From Colius striatus (lineage: Eukaryota; Chordata; Aves; Coliiformes; Coliidae), in the NCBI RefSeq assembly GCF_028858725.1, contig NC_084767.1, forward strand, positions 34,575,519 through 34,639,518: a stretch of 64,000 nucleotides of DNA, written 5' to 3'. The notes under the pieces are model-generated. The model had not been told where the DNA came from and ran no database searches. It saw only the letters and a program-made list of their open reading frames with translations. Both the position numbers and the translations under genes were made by a program. Each line of letters starts with the position of its first letter. Within the stretch, counting starts at the first letter, position 1. Of the stretch, positions 1 through 11,216 are shown piece by piece.

Positions 1-3000
1 TGGAACTATGGAGAAAAGGGTTAATTTGTGCAAGCCCATTGGGAAGAGGGAAAATAAAAGTAATTAAAATGTTTGTTTCTCTTTCCAATCCAATTTTGAA
101 AGTGCAGTACATTAAAGAAATTTCACCCTAAACATAGGATGGTAGCAGTGACTGGTAATTTAAGCATTCATGGGAGGAGGAGGAGAGGATTTTGTAAACA
201 GAGGCTCAGGAATTCCTTAGCCTCTTAGGACATCTGGCAAACTCTGTACTGAATAACAGCTCTTCTTCCCTTGTTTTCTAAGCTTTGAAAACAACATATT
301 TCTGGAGGCTGCACTCATCTTTAGTGAGTCTTAATCAAGCAAAGATAAACCATTTGTTTGATCATCAGGCAGTGGCTTCCTGCCAATATGATTGTTAGAT
401 GGCAGAACCATGTCTCACGAGATGGCAATAGTCCCATTATTCAAGGCTTTTAAAATTGGACTAATTATACAATTAGCATACGTAATAGCAGAGGCTAAAT
501 TATGTAACGGGTCTTTCCTATCTCTTATTTTAGGCTAAATTCGGTTCTTCTTCCTACATAAGCAGTTTGAGGTTTTGATGAGTATCCTGCTCTGTTGCAT
601 TGAAACAAGTGAAACCTTACCCGTCAACTCAAACAGGACAAGTGCAAGCCTTCAGCCTCTGCATTAAATAGGATTTAAGATACAATCTCAAATAGACGAG
701 TCTATAGAATGACAAAATTAGAATAAGGTTGGGCATAAATGACAAAAGATATAACTTGACTACTGCATCTCTCACAATCAAAGAATGTCAACAGAAGAGC
801 AAGCAGAGCAACCAAGCACTATGTCCACACCAAGCCCAGTGCTGCAAGCAGAACATAATTCAGTATTCACAAATATTGTGGCACCATCTGCAATGAGATG
901 GGAAATTTATGCACAATCTTGAGAAACTTGGCTGGTTTTCATTAAATTGTTACATACCTCAGTGAGCCTTATGTTGCTAGAGCTGAATGCAGAAATGCTC
1001 CCAGCTAAGAGATTGAAGTTACTTTAATGGCAGCTATGCAAATGGGACAGCTATACAGAACTGGCTGGCTGAAGAAAGGAGAGCTCATTTTCTCTGGCTT
1101 TTCTGCAGACAGCTGGGCTTTGTTCTTCTACAGTTCCTTCAGGAACAACCTAGAAATCAGATGTTAGCAGTTGTCTTTGGCCTCAGAAACTTAGGAGGAA
1201 TTTAGAGATGGGAGAACCACAAAGGAGGAACAAAATCATGGAGTTTTGGAGGAAAAGAGATGTCTAACAGAGTCCAGATTAGGTGAAGGATCCATGGTAG
1301 AAGAGAGGGCTGGAAGAATATAATGCTGGCATGAGGAGCTTGAACCACAAAAAGACACTAGCCAAATTCCTGAAAAACATTCCACAGTGGTGAGTGCAAA
1401 CAAGGAAGGATGTATTTAGTTTTGTTTGGTTCTGTAATATTTTTAGGATTACAAAGCACAGGATAATTCTGCTGCAGACCTTTGCAGACTTGTGAGTCAT
1501 CTTCACAGGCACTAGGAGAAGTTCAGGATAAGCTGGAGCACCCAGGAGGCTGGGACTCCTGCAGAATGCAAGAGAAGGTGGCAGATGCAATGAGCCTGGG
1601 GCAGCTACATCGATGCAGCCCAGGCTGATATGTCACATATCCCAGTGTATATGGAATTGGCCAAAAAAAGCTATGGCAGCCTGGGAAGCACCTCTTAAGA
1701 TTTAAAGGTTCATAAAGTGTGTTTGCATGTGCCCATGCTACATCCAGCAGGATCAGAGCAGGATCTTCCCCACTGGTGGAAAGAGAAGAGCAGACACGAA
1801 TGTAATCTTTTTCCACTGTCTCTGGAAGCTTACCTTCTTCATACTGCAATATTACTGTACCCAGACAGAATGATGACAGGACCCAGCTAATAATACTGCT
1901 GCCAGCAGAGAATTTGTCTTGTTAAAAAAAACACCTAGCTTAAGAAAGTGAAATAGGGAGGGACTGCCCTCGTTTTAAACCAAAGGGCCTTTGTAACCAT
2001 AAAATTGTGAGAAAGTAGATTACATTTGCTTTAAAGAAACAGGGGAATTCAAAACGTCATGCAAGGGTTAAAATGTAACTGATGTCTTCACTGAAGTGCA
2101 GAGTGGGGATGAGCAGATCAACTTGAGGTTTTGTTTTCCGATTCATGGATCTGAGAGACGAAAGCAATCATCAACCTGATAGCCCATCTTTATGAATGTT
2201 TCTTAATGTTTTCCCCAATTTGACCATAAATGTGAAAGGTAGTGCTGCTTCCCAGTATCCTTTGGGATACTGCTTCATAAGCTAATAATTATCTTACAAA
2301 CCCATGACGCAACCAGCTTTTACCTCCCTCACTGTGGGAAACCACATCCCCTCCAGCAGTATCCCCTTCCTTTCGTCACTTGTGCCCCCCACATATGCTC
2401 TTTTCAATCAGTTTCTTATGTTTGCAATCTAATTTCAAATTAAGGCTCTGTAGTAGAGGGGTGGAGGCTTGGCTTCCCCACTCCCTCCTGTGAAATACCC
2501 ACATTCTCCTGCCTCATTACAAAGAGGCTAGATTTTTTTTTTGTGAGCTCAGACGAGATGCAATTTAGAGTTATCTGTCAGACTCATAGAAATGCAAGCA
2601 GATATAATACTGTGAACTTGTTTTATTTCTAATTATGCAAATAGTTATGTAAAAAAAGGCAAATGCATCATTTCTCCCCCAGGCTCCTGGCATTTTCCCA
2701 CTAAGCTTTACGGAGTGCAAATTTTGATTTTCTTAGCGCAATAGCCTGTCTGATCATGTAAGACTATGTGTAAGTATGCTGCAAAACGTTGAGGTTAAAA
2801 GTGTCATGGAAGTTTTTTACTAAAGGTAGCTGGGACAAACCCTCAAAGGTTGAGGCAGTTGCACCAAGGCACTGGCAGTGACGGTTAACAGGACAGCCAG
2901 TGAGGGCCTAGCAAGATTCTGAGAGTGGGAAGAAGGAGAAGGGGGACTTGCCTTTGTTCTGAGGGGCAAGGAGGACTGGACACCTTGCAACAGGTAATCT

Positions 3001-3760
3001 GAAAATGTTCACTCTCAGGCACCCAAAATAAGCGTTGGGGTGGGGAGAGGGTGTTTTGGTTTTTATTTCCCTTCCTCTGTGGGAAGACTTTTCTATCAGA
3101 TGGGATAGGAAACAAGGAAAACTATATTGGCACCATTTAAGGAAGCTTTAAAGCAGCAGGAAAAAGACATCATGTAGGGATGCTGCTCCTCACTTCCGAC
3201 TTAGCTTGACAGTTGAACTGGATTTATTTTCAAATGTGTAAAAAGACAGATAATGGTTTGTTCCTAACAATTCCTCCCAATTCACGGTGTTCTAGTCAGA
3301 CAGCTCCAGAAGTGTGGTACCAATAACTGAGACCTGTAATTTGCTCTGGTATCTTGAATTTGCCAGGATTTTGCCTGTGCAGCATACTTGAAACACTAGT
3401 GGTTAGGAGATTTTTAGAAGATTTTTAGACAAAACCTTTTGAACTGGTATGTGGTTACAACAGACCACTTCTCAGGCTCTGCAAAGTCCTGCACAGCATA
3501 TTTGTTCTGAGTGGTTGATAACCTGGCGTTAGCTGTGTTAGCTGTGTTAGCTGGTGGGCTGTCTGTGCTTATGTGCTGATGAGAATCCCTCCTGTTGTGA
3601 GAAAATTTAAGTAATTTTGCAGGCTAACGCTGTTGAATTTAGATTGAAGTAAAAATAGGGGATAAGCACAAGTTTGCTGCCTTTTAAAACATTGCTGATG
3701 GTGATTACAGACGTTCTGGATGCGTTGGGGTAACTAATGTTCCAGAATCCTGGATTTTTG
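1..3760. other. Upstream intergenic DNA, no gene seen
   Basis: This AT-rich stretch upstream of FZD7 has only short open frames on either strand, none resembling a protein I recognise and none with convincing splice-bounded exons. It carries no CR1 copy. Minor structure includes a 9-bp unit (GTTAGCTGT) repeated about 2.8 times at 3528-3552. Two patches, around 400-540 and 2560-2760, have clustered homeodomain or POU-like words and are treated as enhancer candidates in the findings. Confidence 0.6.
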
Positions 3761-3972
3761 CTCCTTTCCTTTCCTTTCCTTTCCTTTCCTTTCCTTTCCT
3801 TTCCTTTCCTTTCCTTTCCTTTCCTTTCCTTTCCTTTCCTTTCCTTTCCTTTCCTTTCCTTTCCTTTCCTTTCCTTCCCTTCCCTTCCCTTCCCTTCCCT
3901 TCCCTTCCCTTCCCTTCCCTTCCCTTCCCTTCCCTTCCCTTCCTCCCTTCCCTTCCCTTTTTTTTTTTTTTT
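3761..3972 (+). repeat. Polypyrimidine microsatellite (TTTCC)n then (TTCCC)n then poly-T
   Basis: The + strand has 212 consecutive pyrimidines. The first part, to about 3873, is a TTTCC pentamer array. It then switches to a C-richer TTCCC array to about 3958 and ends in a short T run (about 3959-3972). The open frames seen here on both strands (Lys/Gly/Arg/Glu or Phe/Leu/Pro/Ser runs) come from the repeat and are not genes. Such mirror-symmetric homopyrimidine tracts can form triplex (H-) DNA. The true length may differ from the assembly, because pentamer arrays often collapse. Confidence 0.97.
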
Positions 3973-5508
3973 GTCTTTTGAATGCTGTCAGGATATCTTA
4001 GAATGAAGTAGCAGCCTGGGATTTTCTTAGGGCCATGATCTGCCATTTTGAGACTGCCATTGCCTCTCTCAGTTCTTGCATCCATCTCCCAGTAGATCTA
4101 AATAAGAAAAAAAACCCTTGGAATTTAGCAACACACCCAAGGGACTTTCTTCCTCCATTTTAGTAAGTCCTGTTGCACATTCCTTCCATCTGGGATGGCC
4201 TAGCAGGATCATTCCATGTGCTCTTTTTATCTCCCTTTCTGCCTACCCTTCCACTTTTTTCCCTTTTGTTTCAATCTGATTCTACATTATGATAATCGTA
4301 AGTTTAATGGAGTCTCATGACTTTTATAGCATGTACCAGAGCTTCCAGTCGCTTTTTCATTCCTACTGTGGTTCAGATGAATGACTCTAACAAATGGACT
4401 AGTAGAACACAGAGAAAAGCACTGATGCCATCTGCCCTGTCTTGTAAATAAATATCCAGTTAACCTCTTGCCACTTGACTTGACATTCCTTACTCTGAAG
4501 AATCTGGCTACTGCTGAAAAGACACAACACAATTTTTACTAGCTCTGAACTTCTCTATGTACAAATTGGAACAAGCAATGCATAGGGCAGAAAGTTGGCC
4601 GATATTCTCTGCATTGTCATTACCTGTCAGTGAAACATCTCCTTTCATTCAATGTTTTTCATAGTGAATATCACAAAATACTTCGCAGATGAAATCAGTG
4701 ACATAAATCAAAGTGAAAAATAGCGGCTCTATGACAGTTATTACAGATAGGTGACTCAACAGCTCATGGAGTGTTACAGAAAGATGGGATGAGGAAGAAA
4801 AAAAAACCCCAAACATCTGGAAAAAAATATTTTTTTTGTGAAATCTGACTAATAGCCAAAGAACAAACAACAGAGTAGACAAGTTCATGTAATTTTGTAC
4901 CACGGGAGCTTATTTAGGGTGAAGAGTATCACAAAAACCTGCCTAGTCACTAGGTGCAGAAAAGTAAGAAATTCAGCTAACAAGCCTTACAAAACTGAAA
5001 AATTCAACTTTCTCTAAGGGCACTCTTAAACTGCAAGATCTGAGAATGAAGAGAAGACTTCTTTCTTTTCCAGAAACAACTGTTGCAGTCATGAGTAGCT
5101 AGTTCTGCACAAACATATTTTGGAGTGCACAGTATTATTTTTAAGAACACTTTTACAGGAGTAAATTAATTTAGTAAGCCTGTTTATAACTGTCAGCTTC
5201 TCTTAAATGCAACAAAAGCTGCAGCTCTATGGTCTTACTGGCGTAAGGACACATTGTTCATGAGCAGGAGAGAATATGGGAAACATTTGTCCAACAATTG
5301 CTGCTCTCTGGAACTACCCCTGAGGACAGTACAGACTGGTGTATTTGCTCAGTCAGTAATGGTTTGCACAATCCCAAGTACAGGAGTAAAAGTAAGAATT
5401 TGAATAGTGTAGTTCAGGGGATCTCTGTTCTCAAAGAGAGGGATGGGGTAGGTTGAATAATACTTGGCCCAAGTCTAACTTTGATCACAGGCTCTCACAG
5501 GCCAGTGT
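3973..5508. other. Intergenic DNA between the two microsatellites
   Basis: No gene, CR1 copy or tandem array is visible in these roughly 1.5 kb. A CTTTGAT word, a core TCF/LEF-type match, lies at 5479-5485 just before the purine tract. A single 7-mer is expected by chance, so it is not called as a site. Confidence 0.6.
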
Positions 5509-5940
5509 GAAGAGAGAGGAGAGGAGAGAGGGAGAGGAGAGGAGAGGAGAGGAGAGGAGAGGAGAGGAGAGGAGAGGAGAGGAGAGGAGAGGAGAGGAGA
5601 GGAGAGGAGAGGAGAGGAGAGGAGAGAGGAGAGGAGAGAGAGGAGAGGAGAGGAGAGGAGAGGAGAGGAGAGGAGAGGAGAGGAGAGGAGAGGAGAGGAG
5701 AGGAGAGGAGAGGAGAGGAGAGGAGAGGAGAGGAGAGGGAGAGGAGAGGAGGAGAGGAGGAGAGAAGAGAAGAGAAGAGAAGAGAAGAGAAGAGAAGAGA
5801 AGAGAAGAGAAGAGAGAGAAGAGAGAGAAGAGAAGAGAAGAGAAGAGAAGAGAAGAGAAGAGAAGAGAAGAGAAGAGAAAGAGAAGAGAAGAGAAGAGAA
5901 GAGAAGAGAAAGAGAAGAGAAGAGAAGAGAAGAGAAGAGG
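5509..5940 (+). repeat. 432-base homopurine microsatellite (GGAGA)n then (GAGAA)n
   Basis: Every base on the + strand from 5509 to 5940 is A or G. The first part, to about 5760, is dominated by GGAGA pentamers with a few slipped units. The second part is GAGAA pentamers with occasional extra A or GAG insertions. All long open frames over this interval on both strands (Arg/Glu or Ser/Leu/Phe repeats) are artefacts of the array. It lies about 1 kb upstream of the FZD7 promoter. Length is uncertain if the assembly used short reads. Confidence 0.97.
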
Positions 5941-6639
5941 CACTGTTGCAGGGCTTTTGTTGAGTACACCCTTTCTGTGATGCTGAGGACACCCTCTGCC
6001 TGCATGCTGCAGAGACTGGATGGTTCCAGTGACTCGGTGCACTTCAAAACACAGCTATGCTTACCAAACGTTATGCTGGTATAGCTCCAGATCCACACAG
6101 CATCGCCTGGCAGGCCAGTAACAGCCCTCTCCCATCTAATGCCATTTTTTCTCTTGCAGGCAAGCTGAGTGCTTTCACAGAGGAGTTACTGCTTTTTTTA
6201 CTGCCTTTTCGAGTTTCTCTTGAAAGGTTGCAGAGTGCTGATGGTGATTTAAAATTCTCCTATTTGCTTAGGTAACACTGGACGTTTCAAAAAAAGCAGC
6301 CTTCCTCCAGCTAAAGCTTAGATCTGCATGAATAAAGCGTTTATTCTGCCAGCAAAGAGCAACGGTCATGCTGCGATAACAAATCAACCCCACCCCACCC
6401 CCCCCACGCTGGGGGAGGTGATGGCGCACAGACTCGAACATTCCGACAACGCAATCAGCTCGTTGTGCAAATGTACCCGAGCGCTGTTTTTTGGCAGGTT
6501 ATTTTTTCCCCTCCACTTTTTTTCTTCTTTTTTAATAATTCTGGGCACAGGCAGCTGTTCGCATTTTCAAAGCCTACTCAGAAAGCAGCCAGTTAATTGT
6601 AGTGTGCTCGGGCCACCCTGAGCGAGCTGCATGAGCACC
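5941..6639. other. Proximal upstream region of FZD7
   Basis: This is the transition from AT-rich flank to the CpG island. It holds a C-rich run near 6390-6405 and T-rich tracts near 6490-6535. I see no coding sequence. By position it could contain proximal enhancer elements of FZD7, but no individual site stands out strongly enough to call. Confidence 0.5.
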
Positions 6640-6846
6640 TCCTCCCTTCCCGCCTCTGCCCTGAGGGGCCGGGGGAAATTGGAGGGGGCGGAGGGATGGG
6701 GGGGGCCCCGGGGCGGCTCCCTCCGCCCCCCCCGCGCCCCGGTAGGGATGAGAAAAAAGTTGTTCGCAACTTTCCCCCCCCCGCGCCAGCCCCAGCGCGG
6801 GCTCCTCCCCCTGCCCACCCGGCGTCTCCCCGCCCCCTGCGCCGCG

Positions 6847-6950
6847 ATTGGCGGGTGGGCGCGCGCTGCCCCGCCCCCGGCGCGGTTTGTGAATGGGGGC
6901 CGCCGGGGGGGCGGGGCCGCGCCGCGCGCCCGCGCGTATATGTGTCTTTT
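6847..6950 (+). promoter_or_regulatory. FZD7: Likely FZD7 core promoter
   Basis: An inverted CCAAT box (ATTGG) lies at 6847-6851. A GC box (GCCCCGCCCC) lies at 6868-6877, a second GC box (GGGGCGGGG type) at about 6906-6916, and a TATA-like TATATG at 6937-6942. These follow canonical spacing and would place transcription start near 6965-6970, giving a leader of about 600 bases. The elements are seen directly; their use and the start site are inferred. A start further downstream in the CpG island is equally possible. Confidence 0.5.
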
Positions 6951-7493
6951 TTTCTGTGCTGGGGCGGCTGCGGGTCTGGAGCTGGTGGTGTAGGCGGTGT
7001 CGGTGGGGCCGCGGGAAGAGCGGAGAGAGAGGTGCGCGTCTGCCCCGGACGCACAGCCCGCAGCGGCCCCCGTCGGGAGCGGAGCCTAGCCGAGCCGCGG
7101 GGAAGATTGCGCAGTAATTGGATTTTTAAAGTTACTTAAGCCCCGGAGTAAAAGACACGGCTCCGCCGGGCGCGGTAATAATCCATTTAGCCGTAACCTA
7201 AATCCTCACCGCCGGGGCCACACAGCCGGGCCGGGAGCAGCGCCGTCGCCGCGAGACTCAACGCGGAGCTGGACAGAGCTGTCGCCTGGTTGGCGCGCGT
7301 CAGCCGTCTCGCTGTAGCCTTCTCCGGTGGGAGCAGCTCTGGAAACTTTCGCCTTGAGAAGCGCCACTGCGCTGTGAGCGCCTACCCGGCGGAGGCGCGG
7401 AAGAGTCACAGAGGGCGGGCGCGGAGCCGGGTTCCCTTCGCCGCCGCGCCTCTGCCCCGCGGAAGGGGCCTCACCGCTGCTCTTTGAGCGCTA

Positions 7494-7526
7494 ATGCTCC
7501 AGTGGCGCAGCGCCGATCGGCTCTGA
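7494..7526 (+). other. Upstream open reading frame in the FZD7 leader (10 codons)
   Basis: The only ATG between the TATA-like element and the FZD7 start is at 7494. It opens a 10-codon frame ([10 protein letters not shown]) ending at TGA 7524-7526, 41 bases before the FZD7 ATG and in another frame. Its start context is weak (C at -3), so leaky scanning to the main start is expected. If transcription starts downstream of 7494 it would not be in the mRNA. Confidence 0.5.
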
Positions 7527-7567
7527 AGGACTTCCCGCGGCTCCCCGGGCCCCCAGCTGTCCCTGCG

Positions 7568-9289
7568 ATGCGAGCCGGAGGAGGAGGCGGCGGAGCGGCC
7601 GCCGCCGGCCGCCCTGTGCTGGGCCTGGCCGCACTACTGGCCGCCCTGCTGGGGACCCCCGCGGGCGCGGCAGAGCAGCAGTACCACGGTGAGAAGGGCA
7701 TCTCCGTGCCGGACCACGGCTTCTGCCAGCCCATCTCTATCCCGCTCTGCACGGATATCGCCTACAACCAGACCATCCTGCCTAACTTGCTGGGCCACAC
7801 CAACCAGGAGGATGCAGGGCTGGAGGTGCACCAGTTCTACCCGCTGGTCAAGGTGCAGTGCTCGGCTGAGCTCAAGTTCTTTCTCTGCTCCATGTATGCG
7901 CCAGTCTGTACCGTGCTGGAGCAGGCCATTCCACCCTGCCGCTCCCTCTGTGAGCGGGCCCGCCAGGGCTGTGAGGCCCTCATGAACAAGTTCGGCTTCC
8001 AGTGGCCAGAGCGACTCCGCTGCGAGAACTTCCCCGTCCATGGTGCGGGTGAGATCTGCGTGGGGCAGAACACGTCAGATGCTCCACCGGGGCCTGGTGG
8101 TGCAGCGGGCCGGGGGGCCACTGCCCACCCCACCGCTGGCTACCTCCCTGATTTCCTCACCCCACCACAGTCCCCCTCCAGCTTCTCCTTCTCCTGCCCC
8201 CGGCAGCTCAAAGTGCCTCCTTACTTGGGCTACCGGTTTCTGGGGGAGCGGGACTGTGGGGCCCCCTGTGAGCCAGCCCGGCCCAACGGACTCATGTACT
8301 TTAAGGAGGCGGAGGTGCGATTTGCTCGGCTGTGGGTGGGTGTGTGGTCTGTGCTCTGCTGCGCCTCTACACTCTTCACCGTGCTCACCTACCTGGTGGA
8401 CATGCGCCGTTTCAGCTACCCAGAGAGGCCCATCATCTTTCTCTCAGGCTGTTACTTCATGGTGGCGGTGGCTTATGCAGCAGGTTTCTTGCTGGAGGAG
8501 CGGGTAGTGTGTCTGGAGCGCTTCTCTGAGGATGGCTACCGCACTGTGGCCCAAGGCACCAAGAAAGAAGGCTGTACCATCCTCTTCATGATCCTCTACT
8601 TCTTTGGCATGGCCAGCTCTATCTGGTGGGTCATCCTGTCCCTCACCTGGTTCCTGGCTGCTGGCATGAAATGGGGTCATGAGGCCATTGAAGCCAATTC
8701 ACAGTATTTCCACCTGGCTGCCTGGGCTGTGCCTGCTGTCAAAACCATCACCATCTTGGCCATGGGGCAGGTGGATGGAGATGTACTCAGTGGGGTGTGT
8801 TATGTAGGTATCTACAGTGTGGACTCGCTGCGGGGCTTTGTGCTGGCACCCTTGTTTGTGTACCTGTTCATCGGCACTTCCTTCTTGCTTGCTGGCTTTG
8901 TGTCCTTATTTCGCATTCGCACCATCATGAAACATGATGGCACCAAGACAGAGAAACTGGAGAAGCTGATGGTGCGCATTGGTGTCTTCAGTGTTCTCTA
9001 CACAGTGCCTGCCACCATTGTGCTGGCATGTTACTTCTATGAGCAAGCCTTCCGTGGCACCTGGGAGAAGACGTGGCTCCTCCAGACCTGCAAAACCTAT
9101 GCTGTGCCCTGTCCCAGCCACTTTGCCCCGATGAGCCCGGACTTCACTGTCTTTATGATCAAGTACCTCATGACCATGATTGTTGGGATCACAACTGGCT
9201 TCTGGATCTGGTCTGGCAAAACCCTTCAGTCCTGGCGACGCTTCTATCACAGACTGAGCACCGGCAGCAAAGGCGAGACAGCAGTATGA
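7568..9289 (+). CDS. FZD7: Frizzled class receptor 7 (Wnt receptor), single exon
   Basis: This plasma-membrane seven-pass receptor binds Wnt ligands and signals through Dishevelled to beta-catenin and planar-polarity pathways. The protein has 573 residues. In order: a signal peptide with Gly/Ala-rich start (about 1-35); a cysteine-rich Wnt-binding domain with its ten cysteines between C53 and C164, and N-glycosylation sites at N67 and N168; a Pro/Gly linker (about 172-208); seven membrane segments near 254-278, 287-309, 337-365, 380-400, 421-447, 471-491 and 527-548; the Dishevelled-binding KTxxxW motif at 551-556; and a C-terminal PDZ ligand, ETAV. The tail ([14 protein letters not shown], ending KGETAV) and [15 protein letters not shown] favour FZD7 over FZD1 and FZD2, which end in ETTV. 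The ATG at 7568 has G at -3 and directly precedes the signal peptide. In-frame codons reach back to 7484 but contain no ATG. Intronless structure is normal for this gene. No frameshift or missing key residue is seen. Confidence 0.98.
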   Translation: MRAGGGGGGAAAAGRPVLGLAALLAALLGTPAGAAEQQYHGEKGISVPDHGFCQPISIPLCTDIAYNQTILPNLLGHTNQEDAGLEVHQFYPLVKVQCSAELKFFLCSMYAPVCTVLEQAIPPCRSLCERARQGCEALMNKFGFQWPERLRCENFPVHGAGEICVGQNTSDAPPGPGGAAGRGATAHPTAGYLPDFLTPPQSPSSFSFSCPRQLKVPPYLGYRFLGERDCGAPCEPARPNGLMYFKEAEVRFARLWVGVWSVLCCASTLFTVLTYLVDMRRFSYPERPIIFLSGCYFMVAVAYAAGFLLEERVVCLERFSEDGYRTVAQGTKKEGCTILFMILYFFGMASSIWWVILSLTWFLAAGMKWGHEAIEANSQYFHLAAWAVPAVKTITILAMGQVDGDVLSGVCYVGIYSVDSLRGFVLAPLFVYLFIGTSFLLAGFVSLFRIRTIMKHDGTKTEKLEKLMVRIGVFSVLYTVPATIVLACYFYEQAFRGTWEKTWLLQTCKTYAVPCPSHFAPMSPDFTVFMIKYLMTMIVGITTGFWIWSGKTLQSWRRFYHRLSTGSKGETAV

Positions 9290-10158
9290 GACCCCCTTGT
9301 CCCCTCTGAAACATGCACAGGAATGTGTACAGGCATACACACAGAGGAGAAGAGGGATACTCGGCAGAAGAGTTCGGCAGAAGAGGTGGGAAGGGAGGCT
9401 TTTCCAAACTTTTTCTTCCTCCCAGAGAGTTTGCGGTGGGGGGGGAGGGTGGAGAAAGAATCTGCATAAAAGATGAAATGGACTAGCCAGTGGTGCTTAT
9501 ACCCAGTGAAGTGGAAGAGCACTGAGAAAGAGGCCACCAGTTGGATGTGAGAGTCCTTCACCAGCAAGAAGTCTCATTACTTGTCTCTCCTCACTCCTGT
9601 GCAGGAAAAACAACCCAACTAAAACTATCCTGCCTTGCTTTGGATGAGGGTGGGGGCAGAAGTCAGATGTGTTGAGCTGCCCCTGCTGAGAAGTAGCCAA
9701 AGGCTCTGCAAATTGCTGGGGTCAAGCTGCAGTGCAGGCAGGGTAACTCCTGAGCCTGATCTTACTGCCCGCTCCTTCCAGCTCGGCAGAGCAATCATGT
9801 GAGTACTGCACGCCCAGCTACAGCACAGCTTGAGTGCTGCTCTGTTCTGTCAACTCCCAAGTTCTTTTTTTTTACCTTAGTGATACCTGTTGTAATTGTT
9901 TTAAAGTGAAAATCAGGCCCTCAGTCTGTTGTTCTTGCTGCTGTTGGGAAGGAGGGGGTCGATTTTCTAGGGCCTGAAAAGAAATGACTTGTTGCTTTTC
10001 AACAGAAGGCTTTTCCCCCTTGCCTTTGTTCTAGGAGACAAAGGGGAAAACAAAAGTGTTTTCTTTGTAGAAAGGCATAAGCATGGGATCGTTTTTTATG
10101 GGAAAACTAACAAAAAGAAGTCGTTGAGGTTCACTCTTGGATGTGAGGAGCTCAAAGA

Positions 10159-10164
10159 AATAAA
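10159..10164 (+). terminator. FZD7: Possible proximal polyadenylation signal
   Basis: A canonical AATAAA lies about 870 bases after the stop codon. I see no clear GT- or T-rich element just downstream, so use is doubtful. If used it would give a shorter mRNA lacking the AU-rich distal part of the 3' UTR. Confidence 0.3.
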
Positions 10165-11216
10165 CATTCCTTTTATGAAAAATGGAGGCGGCAGGATGTT
10201 TTCCTACCACTCAATATGGTCGCTTTTCTAAGCTGAAGGAGGTGCAAGACTTAGGGCAAGAGGAGCATAAATGAGAGCACCTGCCAGAACAAGAGCCATT
10301 AAAAATATGTGATGTAAAGCTATGATTTTTTTTTCGTTTATTCCCTTCCCATAAACCTGCTTTCTCACCTGGCTTTGCAGTGAGCTTGCTGCAGGTGAAG
10401 TCAACACAGCCAGCTTTTGGGGACAGAAGGAAGCCTTTTGGTAACTATGGACCGCTCTGCTTGCTTCTCCAATTCCTTGAACTGCATGGCAGTGATTGTC
10501 ATGCAGGAGGGTGCTGGGGTTGGGGTTTACAATGTAAGCAAGCAGTTACTGCAAGTGAGGAGCCTTCTCCTTTCTGCTAGAATATTAGCTGCATAAGTTC
10601 TAGTGATTACATCTTGGAAGGAAGATATTAAAAAATAATCACATGAATAGTTTTCTTCTTGAAATATGACAGTTTTTTCTGCTCTGAAATTTTTTATGTT
10701 GACTTAATGAATTTTTTTAATACTACATTACCTTTATATTCAGTGTAGGGTGGGTTTTATAAATATAAGTGTGTGTGTATATTCTTGCCTAAGGTCAAAA
10801 TAGGAAGTTATGGATTTTTAGCAGTTCTCCACCCTATAGCTGCTCTTCATTTTTTGGGGAGGAAAAGTGTCTGGAATGAAACCTTAAAAGAAAAAACAAA
10901 CAAACAAACAAACCTGTTCAAGGTGAGGAGGCAGACTGCTGCTGTCTGAGGGCATACTGGTAGTACGGGCAGGAGGAATGGGCCCATCAGCCAAATTCTT
11001 CAGCAGACCTGATTTCAGACTTGCAGGGCTTCAGTTTTTGTCTTTTTCTTCCATATGCACATTATTAAAAAAAGCCCCAAACCAAACATATAAGACAAGT
11101 GCAGTGTGTATATTTTGTAAATCTCTTTTTGTAAGAAAATATGTATTTATGTTTTTACTTGATTTTTTTTTTAAGGTCTGTATGAGGCCCTGCTTCATCC
11201 CATGTACAGATCACTA

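Larger units (their letters stand above)
6640..8140. promoter_or_regulatory. CpG island over FZD7 promoter, leader and 5' coding region
   Basis: GC content and CpG frequency rise sharply from about 6640, peak between 6660 and 7620, and fall off within the first third of the coding sequence. Such islands mark promoters of broadly used or developmental vertebrate genes. The many open frames on both strands between 6567 and 7139 (Pro/Gly/Arg/Ala-rich) are by-products of stop-poor GC-rich DNA, not genes. Boundaries were judged by eye and not computed. Confidence 0.85.

Noticed and set aside
3705..4085. Lys/Gly/Arg- or Phe/Leu/Pro-rich open frames
   Set aside because: They are produced by the TTTCC/TTCCC pentamer array.
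5453..6098. Long overlapping open frames (165-207 codons) on both strands
   Set aside because: They translate the GGAGA/GAGAA microsatellite into Arg/Glu or Ser/Leu repeats and carry no domain.
6567..7139. Several Pro/Arg/Gly-rich open frames on both strands upstream of FZD7
   Set aside because: GC-rich promoter DNA lacks stop codons; no motif, and they overlap the promoter elements.
7484..7567. 28-codon N-terminal extension of FZD7
   Set aside because: It would need TTG as a start codon. The first in-frame ATG is 7568, which directly precedes a signal peptide of normal length.
7634..9340. Antisense and shifted frames over FZD7
   Set aside because: They are shadows of the conserved coding frame with no recognised similarity.
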